Shown: positions 46,180 to 56,126, counted from the stretch's first letter. The stretch is DNA of 64,000 nt from Saccharicrinis sp050296935 (GCA_050296935.1 JBNKRV010000074.1:22772-86771); one strand, 5' to 3'. Translations and numbers: made by a program. Notes: a model not told the origin generated them from the letters alone.

Positions 46180-47670
46180 ATGAGGTTCAAAACTAGATTT
46201 TTTTACATTGTACTTGCGTTAGGATTCATAATGGCAACTTCTTGTAGTAGGGGAGGTTCGGGTAATGTATCCTCGACTACAGGGTGGGAGTACAATACTC
46301 CGGACAATGGAGGATTTGAATATTATGCCGGTTATGAGCAAAACCTGGGTCCTGGATTAAGATTTATTGAAGGTGGTACGTTTATTATGGGTAGGGTAGA
46401 GCAAGACGTTCTTTACGAATGGGATAATGTGCCTAGAAGAGTAACAGTTCCTTCATTTTACATGGATGAAACAGAGGTTCGAAACGTAGATTATAGAGAA
46501 TATTTATATTGGATTAACAGGGTATTTATGGACTATCCTGAAGTATACAAAAAGGCTTTGCCCGATACATTGGTTTGGAGAAGACCTTTAGCATACAATG
46601 AACCAATGGTAGAAAATTATTTTCGCCATACTGCATATAGTGAATATCCTGTAGTGGGTGTAAATTGGTTACAAGCAGCAGATTTTTGTCAATGGAGAAC
46701 CGATAGAGTTAATGAAAAAATATTGATCGACAATGGTATTCTGGAATTGGATGTTAATCAACAAGGCGAAAATAATTTTAATACAGAAGCCTATTTATTA
46801 GGACAATATGATGGTATTGCAGGTAAAAAACCTATGCCTGATCTGGATCCGAATAAAGATAGTAGACGAGTAAGATGGGAAGATGGTATGTTATTACCTC
46901 GTTATCGACTCCCTACAGAAGCAGAATGGGAATATGCAGCCTTAGGATTAATTGGTAATTCGCAAGAAGAGAGAATGACTAATAGAAGAATTTATCCTTG
47001 GGATGGCCATATCACCAGAAATGCTGATCAAAAGGAAAGAGGTAGAATGATGGCTAACTTTGTAAGGAGTCGAGGTGACTACATGGGGATGGCAGGAGAG
47101 TTGAATGATGGAGGTGATATTACAGTGAATGTACATTCATATTATCCAAATGACTATGGTTTGTATTGTATGGCAGGTAATGTAAATGAGTGGGTGGCAG
47201 ATGTATATCGACCACTTTCTTTTGCCGAAGTTGATGAGTTTAGTCCTTTTCGTGGAAATGAATTTAAAACCAAGGTACTTGATGAAGAAGGTTATGTTGT
47301 TGAGAAGGATAGTTTAGGTAGAATTAGATATCGTTCAGAAACAGATAAAGATATTCTTGATAGGAAAAACTATCGAACTTCTGACAATAGAAATTTTCAA
47401 GATGGTGATGCCGAATCAAACATTGCTTTAGAAGGTTGGTTAGATAACGAACAAGGTACTAAAGATATGTATGGTGATCATACTGGAAGTATGGGGTCTC
47501 TTGTATCAGACAGAACCAGAGTGTACAAAGGAGGATCATGGAGAGATAGAGCATATTGGTTAAGTCCGGGTACCCGTAGATATCTTGATGAGCGGGAAGC
47601 ACGTGATGATTTAGGGTTCAGATGTGCAATGACAAGAGTCGGAAGTCCAGTAACAAAGGGAAAAAAGTAA
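46180..47670 (+). CDS. gldJ: GldJ-like lipoprotein of the type IX secretion/gliding apparatus
   Basis: The protein has 496 residues. The signal ends in a lipobox with Cys22 (IMATSC). The body is a formylglycine-generating-enzyme-type domain without its activity: RFIEGGTFIMGRVEQDVL, FYMDETEVRN, HTAYSEYPVVGVNWLQAADF, YRLPTEAEWEYAAL, GNVNEWVADVYRP, and DLGFRCAMTRV at the end. This pattern, with the YEWDN block near the start, matches GldJ more than GldK/PorK. GldJ stabilises the GldK-GldN ring that drives secretion and gliding. Its divergent position beside porU-porV supports the call. Gliding itself cannot be concluded. Confidence 0.9.
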   Translation: MRFKTRFFYIVLALGFIMATSCSRGGSGNVSSTTGWEYNTPDNGGFEYYAGYEQNLGPGLRFIEGGTFIMGRVEQDVLYEWDNVPRRVTVPSFYMDETEVRNVDYREYLYWINRVFMDYPEVYKKALPDTLVWRRPLAYNEPMVENYFRHTAYSEYPVVGVNWLQAADFCQWRTDRVNEKILIDNGILELDVNQQGENNFNTEAYLLGQYDGIAGKKPMPDLDPNKDSRRVRWEDGMLLPRYRLPTEAEWEYAALGLIGNSQEERMTNRRIYPWDGHITRNADQKERGRMMANFVRSRGDYMGMAGELNDGGDITVNVHSYYPNDYGLYCMAGNVNEWVADVYRPLSFAEVDEFSPFRGNEFKTKVLDEEGYVVEKDSLGRIRYRSETDKDILDRKNYRTSDNRNFQDGDAESNIALEGWLDNEQGTKDMYGDHTGSMGSLVSDRTRVYKGGSWRDRAYWLSPGTRRYLDEREARDDLGFRCAMTRVGSPVTKGKK

Positions 47671-47694
47671 TAGCGAAATAAACTATATATTTTT

Positions 47695-47729
47695 AAAAGG
47701 CTAGCTCAATGAGTTAGCCTTTTTTTACT
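47695..47729 (+). terminator. Terminator between gldJ and murF
   Basis: AAAAGGCTAGCTC and GAGTTAGCCTTTT form a 13-bp stem (47695-47707 with 47711-47723, one G-T pair) that runs into a stretch of T. Confidence 0.85.
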
Positions 47730-47737
47730 TTTACATT

Positions 47738-49036
47738 ATGGATACAAAGGAATTATATCAAAAGTTTATAGTGTCTGAAGGTATATCTACTGATACAAGA
47801 AATATAATCGCAAACAGTATGTTTTTTGCTTTAAAAGGCGCAAATTTTAATGGTAATTTATTCGCAGAAAAGGCTTTGGATTCGGGAGCTTCTTATGCAA
47901 TCGTGGATGAAAAAGATGTTGTAGTTAAAGGTAAGAATTTTGTCCTTGTTGAAGATGTATTAAAAAGCCTTCAGCAGTTGGCTTTTTATCATCGAAATCA
48001 AATAGGGATTCCTATTCTTGGAATAACAGGGACTAATGGAAAAACAACTACTAAAGAACTTATTAAGGTTGTTTTAGAGAAGAAGTATAATGTGTATGCT
48101 ACTCAGGGAAACCTGAATAATCACATTGGAGTTCCATTGACGTTATTAGCGATTGACAAATCTGTTGAGGTTGGTATTGTTGAGATGGGAGCAAATCATC
48201 CAGGTGAAATTGAAGATCTTTGTTCTATTGCGGATCCTGATTATGGCTTGATTACTAATGTAGGTAAAGCTCACTTAGAAGGTTTTGGGTCTTTTGAGGG
48301 GGTTATGAAAACCAAGGCCGAGTTATATCGTCATATTGAAAAAAAAGAAGGTAGTTTATTTATTAATGAAGAGAATGCCTTTTTGAAATCAATGTTGAAA
48401 GGAGGGAGTACTAATATAAAATATGGAATAGGCGATCAAAGTTCTGCATATGCGATTGAGATTTTGGATGCTGAGTTTTTAGAGTTTAAGGCTATTGTTA
48501 ATAATGAAGAAATTAAAGTAACAACAAATTTAGTTGGAGAATATAATCTTGAAAATGTTTTGGCAGCTATCTCAATTGGATTGAATTTTAAAGTTGATCT
48601 TCAGGATATTGTTGATGCTATTGGTAATTACCTACCAACTAACAATAGGTCGCAATTGGTGAAAACTGATAAAAACACCGTTTTATTTGATGCATACAAT
48701 GCAAACCCAACTAGTATGAAAGCAGCACTAAGTAATTTGTTTGTAATTAATAAAAAGAATAAAGTTGCTGTTTTAGGAGAAATGAAGGAGTTGGGAAAAT
48801 CCAGTAGTCAAGAGCATGAAGATTTGCTTAATATCCTAGTCCGTAATAAGAATATTAATGTGATTTTAGTCGGTAGTAACTATTCTTCCTTTAAAGACCA
48901 ATTTAAAGATTTTATCTATTTTGATGATGTTGATTGCTTAATTAAATATATTGAATCTAATGCAATAAGAAATAGTTATGTTTTGGTGAAGGGATCACGA
49001 AGTAATAAACTTGAAAAATTAGAAGGGAAATTATAG
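47738..49036 (+). CDS. murF: UDP-N-acetylmuramoyl-tripeptide--D-alanyl-D-alanine ligase
   Basis: The protein has 432 residues of the Mur ligase family. The ATP-binding loop is ITGTNGKTTTKEL, beginning at residue 96, followed by GNLNNHIGVPLTLL, EMGANHPGEI and NVGKAHLEGFGS. The C-terminal domain has DAYNANPTSMKAAL, which is diagnostic of MurF. It adds D-Ala-D-Ala to the peptidoglycan precursor. It follows gldJ closely but behind a terminator. Confidence 0.97.
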   Translation: MDTKELYQKFIVSEGISTDTRNIIANSMFFALKGANFNGNLFAEKALDSGASYAIVDEKDVVVKGKNFVLVEDVLKSLQQLAFYHRNQIGIPILGITGTNGKTTTKELIKVVLEKKYNVYATQGNLNNHIGVPLTLLAIDKSVEVGIVEMGANHPGEIEDLCSIADPDYGLITNVGKAHLEGFGSFEGVMKTKAELYRHIEKKEGSLFINEENAFLKSMLKGGSTNIKYGIGDQSSAYAIEILDAEFLEFKAIVNNEEIKVTTNLVGEYNLENVLAAISIGLNFKVDLQDIVDAIGNYLPTNNRSQLVKTDKNTVLFDAYNANPTSMKAALSNLFVINKKNKVAVLGEMKELGKSSSQEHEDLLNILVRNKNINVILVGSNYSSFKDQFKDFIYFDDVDCLIKYIESNAIRNSYVLVKGSRSNKLEKLEGKL

Positions 49037-49092
49037 TTACATTTACATCAACCATTTATAAAAACACTATATTTTTGAGGGGATAGATTTCT

Positions 49093-50130
49093 TTAATTAA
49101 CTTCATTAATCTCAATAAGCTCCTTAAATACATGTTTTTTATGAATGAAAAACTGTAGTAAAATAGAGTGTTTGTATTTCTCCTTATGCTTGCAGGTGTT
49201 TGTGAATTTTAATAGGTACTGCCTTTTCTTATACATTTTAATAAAACTTTTATAAAAATTAAAGTGTGCTTTAATAACAGATAAGAAGCTGGAGAATTCA
49301 CCTGAAAAAATGAATTTTACACCTGCAATTCCATCTATAACCAATCTTTGTGGAAGTTTGTATATGATGGAATATTTAGGTAGGTTTTTCAATATTAAAA
49401 ATAAATTATTTCTAAAATTAAGGTATACTTTTCTAGGGTTCGCATAATCAAGAGTTGCCCCACCTAAATGAAAGACTTCACTATCAGCGATGTATTTTAC
49501 ATTCCAACCCTGATTTTTTAATCTCCAACAAAGGTCTATTTCTTCCATGTGAGCAAAGAAGTCTTCGTCGAAGCCTCCGGAATTATTGAATAATCTGGCT
49601 CTGATCATTAATGCAGCCCCACTTGCCCAAAAGATATCAGATGATTCATTATATTGCCCATTGTCTTTTTCAATATGGTTAAAAATACGCCCCTTACAAA
49701 AGGGGAAACCATATTTATCAATATAACCGCCTGCAGCTCCTGCATATTCAAAATACTCAGGTTGTCTGTAGCTTTTTATTTTCGGAACACAGATGGCTGT
49801 GTTTGAGTTTTCGTTAAGTTCTTTAAGTAAGGGAGGAAGCCAATCTTTCCCGGGAGCAACGTCAGAGTTTAAAAGAATATAGTACTCAGCACTGATTTGT
49901 CTGAGAGCTCTATTGTAACCTCCTGTAAATCCATAATTTTTGTCCAGTTGAATAACCTTGATGTGTGGGAATTCCTTTTGTAAAACAGAAATAGATTGAT
50001 CTGACGAGGCATTGTCAGCTACGATTACTTCCGCTCCGTTGATCTTTGAGTTTTCAATTACTTTAGGTAAAAATTCTTTTAGTAGTTTTTCTCCATTCCA
50101 ATTAAGAATTACGATGGCAACTTTGGTCAT
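49093..50130 (-). CDS. Family 2 glycosyltransferase (rhamnosyltransferase-like)
   Basis: The protein has 345 residues. The GT-A domain has VAIVILNWNGEKLL at the start, VIVADNASSDQSI, the metal motif in YILLNSDVAPG, and EDFFAHMEEIDLCWRLKNQG, the acceptor-side block of rhamnosyl/galactofuranosyl-type GT2 enzymes. The C-terminal 100 residues are basic with amphipathic helices (FFIHKKHVFKEL), probably for membrane contact. It overlaps the acyltransferase gene by 4 bases. A role in LPS or surface glycan assembly is likely but not shown. Confidence 0.88.
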   Translation of the reverse strand: MTKVAIVILNWNGEKLLKEFLPKVIENSKINGAEVIVADNASSDQSISVLQKEFPHIKVIQLDKNYGFTGGYNRALRQISAEYYILLNSDVAPGKDWLPPLLKELNENSNTAICVPKIKSYRQPEYFEYAGAAGGYIDKYGFPFCKGRIFNHIEKDNGQYNESSDIFWASGAALMIRARLFNNSGGFDEDFFAHMEEIDLCWRLKNQGWNVKYIADSEVFHLGGATLDYANPRKVYLNFRNNLFLILKNLPKYSIIYKLPQRLVIDGIAGVKFIFSGEFSSFLSVIKAHFNFYKSFIKMYKKRQYLLKFTNTCKHKEKYKHSILLQFFIHKKHVFKELIEINEVN

Positions 50131-51014
50131 GCTTTTGCAGTTTTTGTTTGATTAGAATGCTTCCATCTGTTATGAGACCAAAGCCAATATTCAGGTTTTT
50201 CACGAATTATACTCTCCAGATATTTTGTGTGTATTTCGGTTATTTCGAATTCTTTATAATCTCCTGGATTTTCAACTAGTGGCACTAGACTTAAATGATA
50301 ATAACCTCTTCTGATTTTATCAAATCGAAAAAAGATAACCGGATTATTTGTTTTTATGGCCATTTTTTCAGCTCCAATATGTACGGGAGTGTCCTGATTT
50401 AAAAAGGTTGTTCTGTATTGTATTAGCTTTTTTTTAGGAGACTGGTCAGAAATCATACCAATAAGAAATCTGGTATTGTTCATTTTTAACTGATGCATGG
50501 AGCGATACGAAGATTTCATCGGGAAATTTAGAGTTCCCCATTTTGATCTTAATTGAAGCATAAATTGATCGTAAGGTTTGTTTTTTAGTGGATGATATAC
50601 TTCGCATCCCTGTGCCTTGCAAAATAAATTTATACAAGGGATCCACTCCCAGTTACCATAATGACCTAAAACGCAGATAACATCTTTTCCTTCTTGATAA
50701 TATTTTTCAGCTAATTCCAGATTTGAAATGGAAACACGTTTTTTCATTTCCTCTTCAGTGATACTATATAGTTTGAAAGTTTCGAAAAAAGTATCACATA
50801 GATGTCGGTAGAATTTACGAGCAATGGATTTTATTTCACGGTTATCTTTTTCCGGAAATGAGTTTCTAAGGTTTTTGTAAACTATTTTTTTACGATACCC
50901 AATAAGCAAAATCAAAGAGTAAAATATATCAGAAAAAAGATATAATATGGAAAAGGGTAGATAACTAATAAGTTTAATGATTAATATTCCAATATGTACA
51001 ATAATAGTATTCAC
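50127..51014 (-). CDS. LpxL/HtrB-like lysophospholipid or lipid A acyltransferase
   Basis: The protein has 295 residues. It has an N-terminal membrane helix (LIKLISYLPFSILYLFSDIF), then the catalytic motif H-x4-E at His118 and Glu123 in GHYGNWEW, and the substrate block GMISDQSPKK. The family transfers secondary acyl chains to lipid A, or acyl chains to other lipids. Bacteroidota lipid A is usually penta-acylated and made with LpxL-like enzymes of this length. The gene is between the glycosyltransferase and the phosphatase in one minus-strand operon. Confidence 0.9.
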   Translation of the reverse strand: MNTIIVHIGILIIKLISYLPFSILYLFSDIFYSLILLIGYRKKIVYKNLRNSFPEKDNREIKSIARKFYRHLCDTFFETFKLYSITEEEMKKRVSISNLELAEKYYQEGKDVICVLGHYGNWEWIPCINLFCKAQGCEVYHPLKNKPYDQFMLQLRSKWGTLNFPMKSSYRSMHQLKMNNTRFLIGMISDQSPKKKLIQYRTTFLNQDTPVHIGAEKMAIKTNNPVIFFRFDKIRRGYYHLSLVPLVENPGDYKEFEITEIHTKYLESIIREKPEYWLWSHNRWKHSNQTKTAKA

Positions 51015-51016
51015 AA

Positions 51017-51805
51017 TTATTTTTTCATTAATTTATTAATAGTGGTTTTGAATTCATCAAATATTAAATCATTACTTGATACTATTTCTTTTCCATATAT
51101 GTAATTATTTCCACCATTGAAATCGCAGTTTTTTCCACCAGCTTGTTGAACGATAAACGCACCTGCAGCCACATCGTATGGTTTTAAATCGTACTCATAG
51201 AAACCTTCAAAACGTCCACAAGCTACATAGGCAAGATCTGTAGCAGCTGAACCTAGCCTTCGTAAGCCGTGAGAGTTTTTCATAAAATAGTCTAAAGAAT
51301 TCATGAATCCTTTCATTAAACTATAATTTGAATATGGAAATCCTGTTGCAATTAGGCTTTCAGATACAGTTGAAGCTTTTGATACAGATATCTCTTTTCC
51401 GTTCAAATAGGACTTTGCATCTTTCCAACTATAGAAGCACTCATCTAAACCAAGTTCATAAACTACTCCTAAAACAATCTGCTTATTATCCTCTAAGGCA
51501 ATACTTATTGCATATGGGGATAAGCCATGAATAAAATTTGTTGTTCCGTCAATGGGATCAATTATCCAGTTAAATCGATCACCTGTTTTTTTTGATGTGC
51601 CTTCTTCGGCTATAAAGCCAGCCTCAGGTAGCAGTTTTGAAAGGCCGTCAACTAATCTTTCTTCACTACCTTTATCTATGTGGGTTACAAAATCATTTTT
51701 GCCTTTTGATTCTATTCTTTTTGATGATCCGGCTTCTTTTCTAATGTAATTGGCTGTGTTCTTTGTTAAGTCAATTACTGATTGACATAGTATAGATAAA
51801 TCCAT
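51017..51805 (-). CDS. Inositol monophosphatase family protein (SuhB-like)
   Basis: The protein has 262 residues. Metal-binding residues occur in AEEGT (Glu of motif A), in DPIDGTTNF with Asp83 and Asp86, and in the C-terminal YDVAAGAFIVQQAGG block. The family removes phosphate from inositol monophosphates and related sugars; bacterial members may also act on nucleotide phosphates or as SuhB-type factors. It starts upstream of the acyltransferase with only a 2-base gap, so they are co-transcribed. Confidence 0.92.
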   Translation of the reverse strand: MDLSILCQSVIDLTKNTANYIRKEAGSSKRIESKGKNDFVTHIDKGSEERLVDGLSKLLPEAGFIAEEGTSKKTGDRFNWIIDPIDGTTNFIHGLSPYAISIALEDNKQIVLGVVYELGLDECFYSWKDAKSYLNGKEISVSKASTVSESLIATGFPYSNYSLMKGFMNSLDYFMKNSHGLRRLGSAATDLAYVACGRFEGFYEYDLKPYDVAAGAFIVQQAGGKNCDFNGGNNYIYGKEIVSSNDLIFDEFKTTINKLMKK

Positions 51806-51830
51806 GAATTTTTTTTGTAAAGCTAAAAAA

Positions 51831-53150
51831 TCAATCTATTATTTTGGCATCAAATACTATTTCTTCAGGAGAAAATGATTCTAATTGTACCTTTTTGATT
51901 TGATTAATATATTCATTGTTGAAAGGAATACGCACTTTTAAGTAATTCTTTGTATATCCACTCATCATGCCATCATGATTACTTCCTTCAAAAAGAACTT
52001 CAGCAGTTTCACCTTTGAATTTATTGTAAAAAAATCTGGTTTTTTTATCTGAGATCTGGTGTAATATCTGGCTACGTATTTTTCTTTGGTTAACAGGAAC
52101 TGTATGTTCAATTGTCAGTGCTTTTGTATTTGGTCGCTCGGAATACGTGAAGACATGCAATTGAGAAATGTCTAATTGATTTATGAAGTGCAATGCATCA
52201 TCAAAATGCGCTTGGGTTTCTCCTTTAACTCCAACGATTACATCTACACCTATAAAAGCATCGGGCAATAAAGATTTGATTTTTTCAACCCGATGAGCAA
52301 ATAGTTCCCGATTATATTTTCTTTTCATTAATGCCAATACCTTGTTCGACCCTGATTGAAGCGGAATATGAAAGTGAGGCATAATTTTATTGGATTGAGC
52401 TACAAAATCAATAATTTCATCACTCAGTAAATTGGGTTCAATACTTGAAATTCTAAATCTTTTAATGGATTCAATTTCATCCAGTTTCTGGATTAATTGA
52501 TGAAAATTTTCATTGGTACTTTTCCCGAAATCTCCAATGTTTACTCCTGTAAGTATGATTTCCTGAGCTCCTTCTTCTGCTGCTTTTTGGGCAAGTTCAA
52601 CAGTAGTATTGATGTCGGCATTTCGACTTTTCCCTCTTGCTAAAGGGATTGTACAATAGGAGCAATAATAGTCGCACCCATCCTGAATTTTTAAAAACGT
52701 TCGTGTTCTATCTCCAATAGAGTATGATGGGTAGAATGTTTTGTTTGTTGTTATTTTTCCTGCGTGAATTTCACCTGATGCCTTTTTTTGAAGATCCCCC
52801 AGATAATCAGTTAAGCGAAACTTTTCATTTGACCCTAGAACGAGATCGACACCTGGAATTTTTGAAACAGATTCTGGCTTTAATTGGGCAAAACATCCTG
52901 TTACAACTACAAAAGCATTCGGATTCTGTTTAATAGCTTTTTTTATTGCTTGCTTACATTTTTTGTCAGCAATTTCAGTAACAGAGCATGTGTTAATTAC
53001 ATATACATCTGCATAATCATCATACTTTACCTTAGAAAAACCTTCTTCTATGAGGGCTCTTGCTATTGTTGATGTTTCGCTAAAATTTAATTTGCATCCC
53101 AATGTGTGAAAGGCAACTTTTTTCTCCAAAAACAATGACTTGTCTATCAT
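51831..53150 (-). CDS. mtaB: tRNA t6A37 methylthiotransferase MtaB
   Basis: The protein has 439 residues. The N-terminal UPF0004 domain opens with VAFHTLGCKLNFSET (Cys19) and includes NTCSVTE and VVTGCFAQ. The radical-SAM cluster is bound by Cys159, Cys163 and Cys166 (CDYYCSYC), and a TRAM-like domain ends the protein. The opening HTLGCKLN is typical of MtaB and separates it from MiaB and RimO. It converts t6A37 to ms2t6A in tRNAs reading ANN codons. It leads the minus-strand operon with the phosphatase, acyltransferase and glycosyltransferase. Confidence 0.95.
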   Translation of the reverse strand: MIDKSLFLEKKVAFHTLGCKLNFSETSTIARALIEEGFSKVKYDDYADVYVINTCSVTEIADKKCKQAIKKAIKQNPNAFVVVTGCFAQLKPESVSKIPGVDLVLGSNEKFRLTDYLGDLQKKASGEIHAGKITTNKTFYPSYSIGDRTRTFLKIQDGCDYYCSYCTIPLARGKSRNADINTTVELAQKAAEEGAQEIILTGVNIGDFGKSTNENFHQLIQKLDEIESIKRFRISSIEPNLLSDEIIDFVAQSNKIMPHFHIPLQSGSNKVLALMKRKYNRELFAHRVEKIKSLLPDAFIGVDVIVGVKGETQAHFDDALHFINQLDISQLHVFTYSERPNTKALTIEHTVPVNQRKIRSQILHQISDKKTRFFYNKFKGETAEVLFEGSNHDGMMSGYTKNYLKVRIPFNNEYINQIKKVQLESFSPEEIVFDAKIID

Positions 53151-53345
53151 CTCTACAATTTCATTTAAACGTTACGCGTCCGGGTAAAGGGTGCTTCATT
53201 TAAAAAGTGCACAAAGATAAGTAAAAGCTGTTAACACAGAAAATTACCTTAACACAAAGATCTTTTAGTAACAGTAAAAGAGGCTTTTTAACTTTTATAA
53301 AGGAAAAATCCTGGATAGGATGAAATTGTGGGATGTGTCTAAACA

Positions 53346-53375
53346 GAATGGCCGGATCGATATATCCGGCCATAA
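53346..53375 (-). terminator. Hairpin after the PhoH gene
   Basis: ATGGCCGGAT at 53348-53357 pairs with ATCCGGCCAT at 53364-53373. The T-run on the minus strand is short (TTCTGTTT), so the terminator is probable but not ideal. It lies 24 bases beyond the stop codon. Confidence 0.65.
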
Positions 53376-53396
53376 GACTTAAGATGCTTTATATTG

Positions 53397-54719
53397 TTAT
53401 AGCAGATCGCTTGCTAATTCAGCTAAATAACTTCTTTCACCTTTCATAAGGTTAACATGAGCAAAAATATTCTGACCTTTCATCTTTTCTGTCAGGTAGG
53501 CCAATCCATTTGAGGTTTTGTCAAGATATGGAGAATCAATTTGTTCTATATCTCCTGTGAAAATGATTTTCGTACCCGCTGCTGCCCTGGTAATTATTGT
53601 TTTCACTTCATGTGGGGTCAGGTTTTGAGCTTCATCTACAATAAAGAAAACATCAGATAAACTTCTTCCTCTGATATAGGCTAATGGTGTAATAATTAAC
53701 TGGCCATCGCGTTGCATTTCTTCAATAAGTATGTTTTCTCTGCTTTTTGCTCCGTGTGAACCTTTTATTACACTTAAATTATCGAATAATGGCTGCATAT
53801 AAGGTCCGATTTTATCGTTGACGTCTCCTGGAAGAAAACCCAAATCTCTGTTTGCCAACGGAACAATAGGCCGTGCTAGAAGAATTTGTTTGTAGTTTTT
53901 ATTTTGCTGTAATGCAGATGCTAACGCAAGTAGTGTCTTTCCGGTTCCGGCTTTACCAGTTAATGAAACCAATTTTATATCATCGTTGTTAAGGGCATCT
54001 AACGAAAATGTTTGTTCAGCATTTCGGGGTTCAATGCCAAATGCGCTATGTTTTTCAACTCGTGCTATTGTTTCGGCAAAAGGATTATAATATGCAAGTA
54101 CACTTTTGCTAGCATTTCTAAGTACGAAATATTGATTGGCAGGCAAATCCTGTAAAGGAAATTCGTCTTTAGGAATACCATCGGAACTGTATAGTAATTC
54201 AATTGTTTTGGCATCAAAATTCTCATAAATGCGAACACCTTTATCTAAGACATCAATGTTTTTTACTTTGTCAGTTTCGTAATCTTCACTGTTGACTCCC
54301 AGTGATTTGGCTTTCATTCTAAGGTTGATGTCTTTGGAAACCAAAGTTACAGCTCTTGTCTTGAATTCTTCTTTCACATGAAGGGCGATTGCCAGGATTC
54401 GATGATCTGGTGATTTTTCGAAAAAAGAGTCCTGCATGGCTTGAGTAAAGGGTTTGCCTGTTGCCACAAAGAGTTTTCCTTGTTTTTCACCTAATGGTAT
54501 TCCTTCTTTAAAAAGTTTTTCTCCTGATATTTTACTTAAATCTCTTACGAATTCTCTTGCTTGATAATTAATTTGATCGTTACCTTTTTTAAATTTGTCT
54601 AATTCTTCAAGAACAACAATTGGAAGAATTACATCATTATTCTCAAAGTTGTATATACATTTGTGATCGTGTAAGATTACATTTGTATCTAGTATAAAAA
54701 TCTTGCGTTTTTTAGGCAT
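53397..54719 (-). CDS. PhoH-family ATPase with N-terminal PIN domain
   Basis: The protein has 440 residues. Residues 1 to about 150 are a PIN domain (FILDTNVILHD at the start, DHRILAIALHVK, LVSKDINLRMKAKSLG), giving a likely metal-dependent RNase site. Residues about 225-440 are a PhoH-like P-loop domain with GKAGTGKT at 255-262, the DEAQNLTPHEVKTIITRA block and FTGDIEQID. PIN-PhoH fusions (PhoH2) are thought to unwind and cut RNA. The gene is divergent from folC. Confidence 0.93.
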   Translation of the reverse strand: MPKKRKIFILDTNVILHDHKCIYNFENNDVILPIVVLEELDKFKKGNDQINYQAREFVRDLSKISGEKLFKEGIPLGEKQGKLFVATGKPFTQAMQDSFFEKSPDHRILAIALHVKEEFKTRAVTLVSKDINLRMKAKSLGVNSEDYETDKVKNIDVLDKGVRIYENFDAKTIELLYSSDGIPKDEFPLQDLPANQYFVLRNASKSVLAYYNPFAETIARVEKHSAFGIEPRNAEQTFSLDALNNDDIKLVSLTGKAGTGKTLLALASALQQNKNYKQILLARPIVPLANRDLGFLPGDVNDKIGPYMQPLFDNLSVIKGSHGAKSRENILIEEMQRDGQLIITPLAYIRGRSLSDVFFIVDEAQNLTPHEVKTIITRAAAGTKIIFTGDIEQIDSPYLDKTSNGLAYLTEKMKGQNIFAHVNLMKGERSYLAELASDLL

Positions 54720-54739
54720 ATATAGAAGGTTTTTAACTG

Positions 54740-54769
54740 GTTGAACATTTTTAAAGATATTTATTTTTG
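54740..54769 (+). promoter_or_regulatory. Bacteroidota-type promoter for folC
   Basis: TTG at 54741-54743 and TATTTTTG at 54762-54769, 18 bases apart, fit the TTTG / TAnnTTTG pattern, about 40-50 bases before the start codon. Confidence 0.5.
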
Positions 54770-54810
54770 TATGAAAATCTTATGCATTTTGAAGTAATTA
54801 TTTAAAAAAT

Positions 54811-56112
54811 ATGAGGCAGGATATGAACTATAATGAGGTGTTGGATTTTTTGTTTTCGCAACTACCAATGTATCAGCGAACAGGACAGGTGGCTTATAAA
54901 GCCGATTTGAAGAATACATTATTACTAGATAATTATTTTAAACATCCTCATACAAAATTTGAAACCATTCATGTTGCTGGTACAAATGGGAAAGGTTCTG
55001 TTTCGCACTGTTTGTCGTCAATTTTACAAGAAAAAGGTTTGAAAGTTGGACTCTATACATCTCCTCACCTTAAAGATTTTAGAGAGAGAATTAAGATAAA
55101 TGGCCAATGTATATCAGAAAACGAAGTAATTGAATTTGTTTCTGGAAATAAAGAGATTATTGGAAAGTTAAAACCATCATTTTTTGAAATGACCGTTGCT
55201 TTGGCATTTTATTATTTTGCTTGTGAAAAAGTAGATGTTGCCATTATTGAAGTTGGATTGGGAGGGAGGCTTGATTCCACAAATATTATTAAGCCAAAAT
55301 GTTCTGTAATTACAAATATTGGTTTGGATCATACTGCTTTATTAGGAGATACTTATGAATTGATTGCTAAAGAAAAAGCAGGAATAATTAAGACTGGAGT
55401 TCCTGCTGTGATTGGAGAGTATGATAAAATTACAAGATCAGTTTTTAAATACCATGCAGAACAAATGCAGGCAGATATATATTTTGCACAGGATGAGTTA
55501 CATATTCCTGTTGCTATGAATGGTATTGATGGAACACAGGTTTTTCAAGTGTATAAAGGAGATGAAATTGTATATGAGAATTTAAAGATTGATTTGTTGG
55601 GAGGGTATCAGAAGAAAAATGTGGTTACGGTTTTAAAAACAATTGATGTATTAAATAGGCTTGGTCTTAATATAGAGAATAAATTTATTTATGATGGACT
55701 AAGGAATGTTGTTGCCAATACCGGATTGATGGGGCGATGGCAGATTTTAGGTGCAAATCCTGCTGTTATTTGCGATACCGGACATAATGTGGAAGGTGTA
55801 ACTGAAATTATTGATCAGATAAATCAAACGCCTTATAAGCATCTTCATATTGTTTGGGGTATGGTTAATGATAAGGATATTAAAAAGGTGCTGGAGCTAT
55901 TACCTGAAAATGCAAAATATTACTTTGCCAAACCGAATATTCCAAGAGGATTGGAAGCTTCAGAATTAAAAAAACAAGCAAATAAGGTCGGTCTTGATGG
56001 TGAAAATTATAAAAGTGTACAAGATGCATTAAAAAATGCAAAAAAAAATTCGGATCCTAATGATTTGATATTCATAGGGGGGAGTACTTTTGTAGTGGCA
56101 GAAATTGTTTGA
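54811..56112 (+). CDS. folC: Folylpolyglutamate synthase / dihydrofolate synthase
   Basis: The protein has 433 residues; the ATG at 54823 (MNYNEVLDFLF) is an equally good start. The Mur-ligase-type ATP loop HVAGTNGKGSVSH is near residue 54, followed by GLYTSPHLKDFRERI, EVGLGGRLDSTN, NIGLDHTALLGDT, EKAGIIK and the C-terminal DTGHNVEG. These blocks are diagnostic of FolC, which adds glutamate to folates (and to dihydropteroate). It is followed by two tRNA genes. Confidence 0.96.
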   Translation: MRQDMNYNEVLDFLFSQLPMYQRTGQVAYKADLKNTLLLDNYFKHPHTKFETIHVAGTNGKGSVSHCLSSILQEKGLKVGLYTSPHLKDFRERIKINGQCISENEVIEFVSGNKEIIGKLKPSFFEMTVALAFYYFACEKVDVAIIEVGLGGRLDSTNIIKPKCSVITNIGLDHTALLGDTYELIAKEKAGIIKTGVPAVIGEYDKITRSVFKYHAEQMQADIYFAQDELHIPVAMNGIDGTQVFQVYKGDEIVYENLKIDLLGGYQKKNVVTVLKTIDVLNRLGLNIENKFIYDGLRNVVANTGLMGRWQILGANPAVICDTGHNVEGVTEIIDQINQTPYKHLHIVWGMVNDKDIKKVLELLPENAKYYFAKPNIPRGLEASELKKQANKVGLDGENYKSVQDALKNAKKNSDPNDLIFIGGSTFVVAEIV

Positions 56113-56126
56113 TTATTGAAAAAAGT

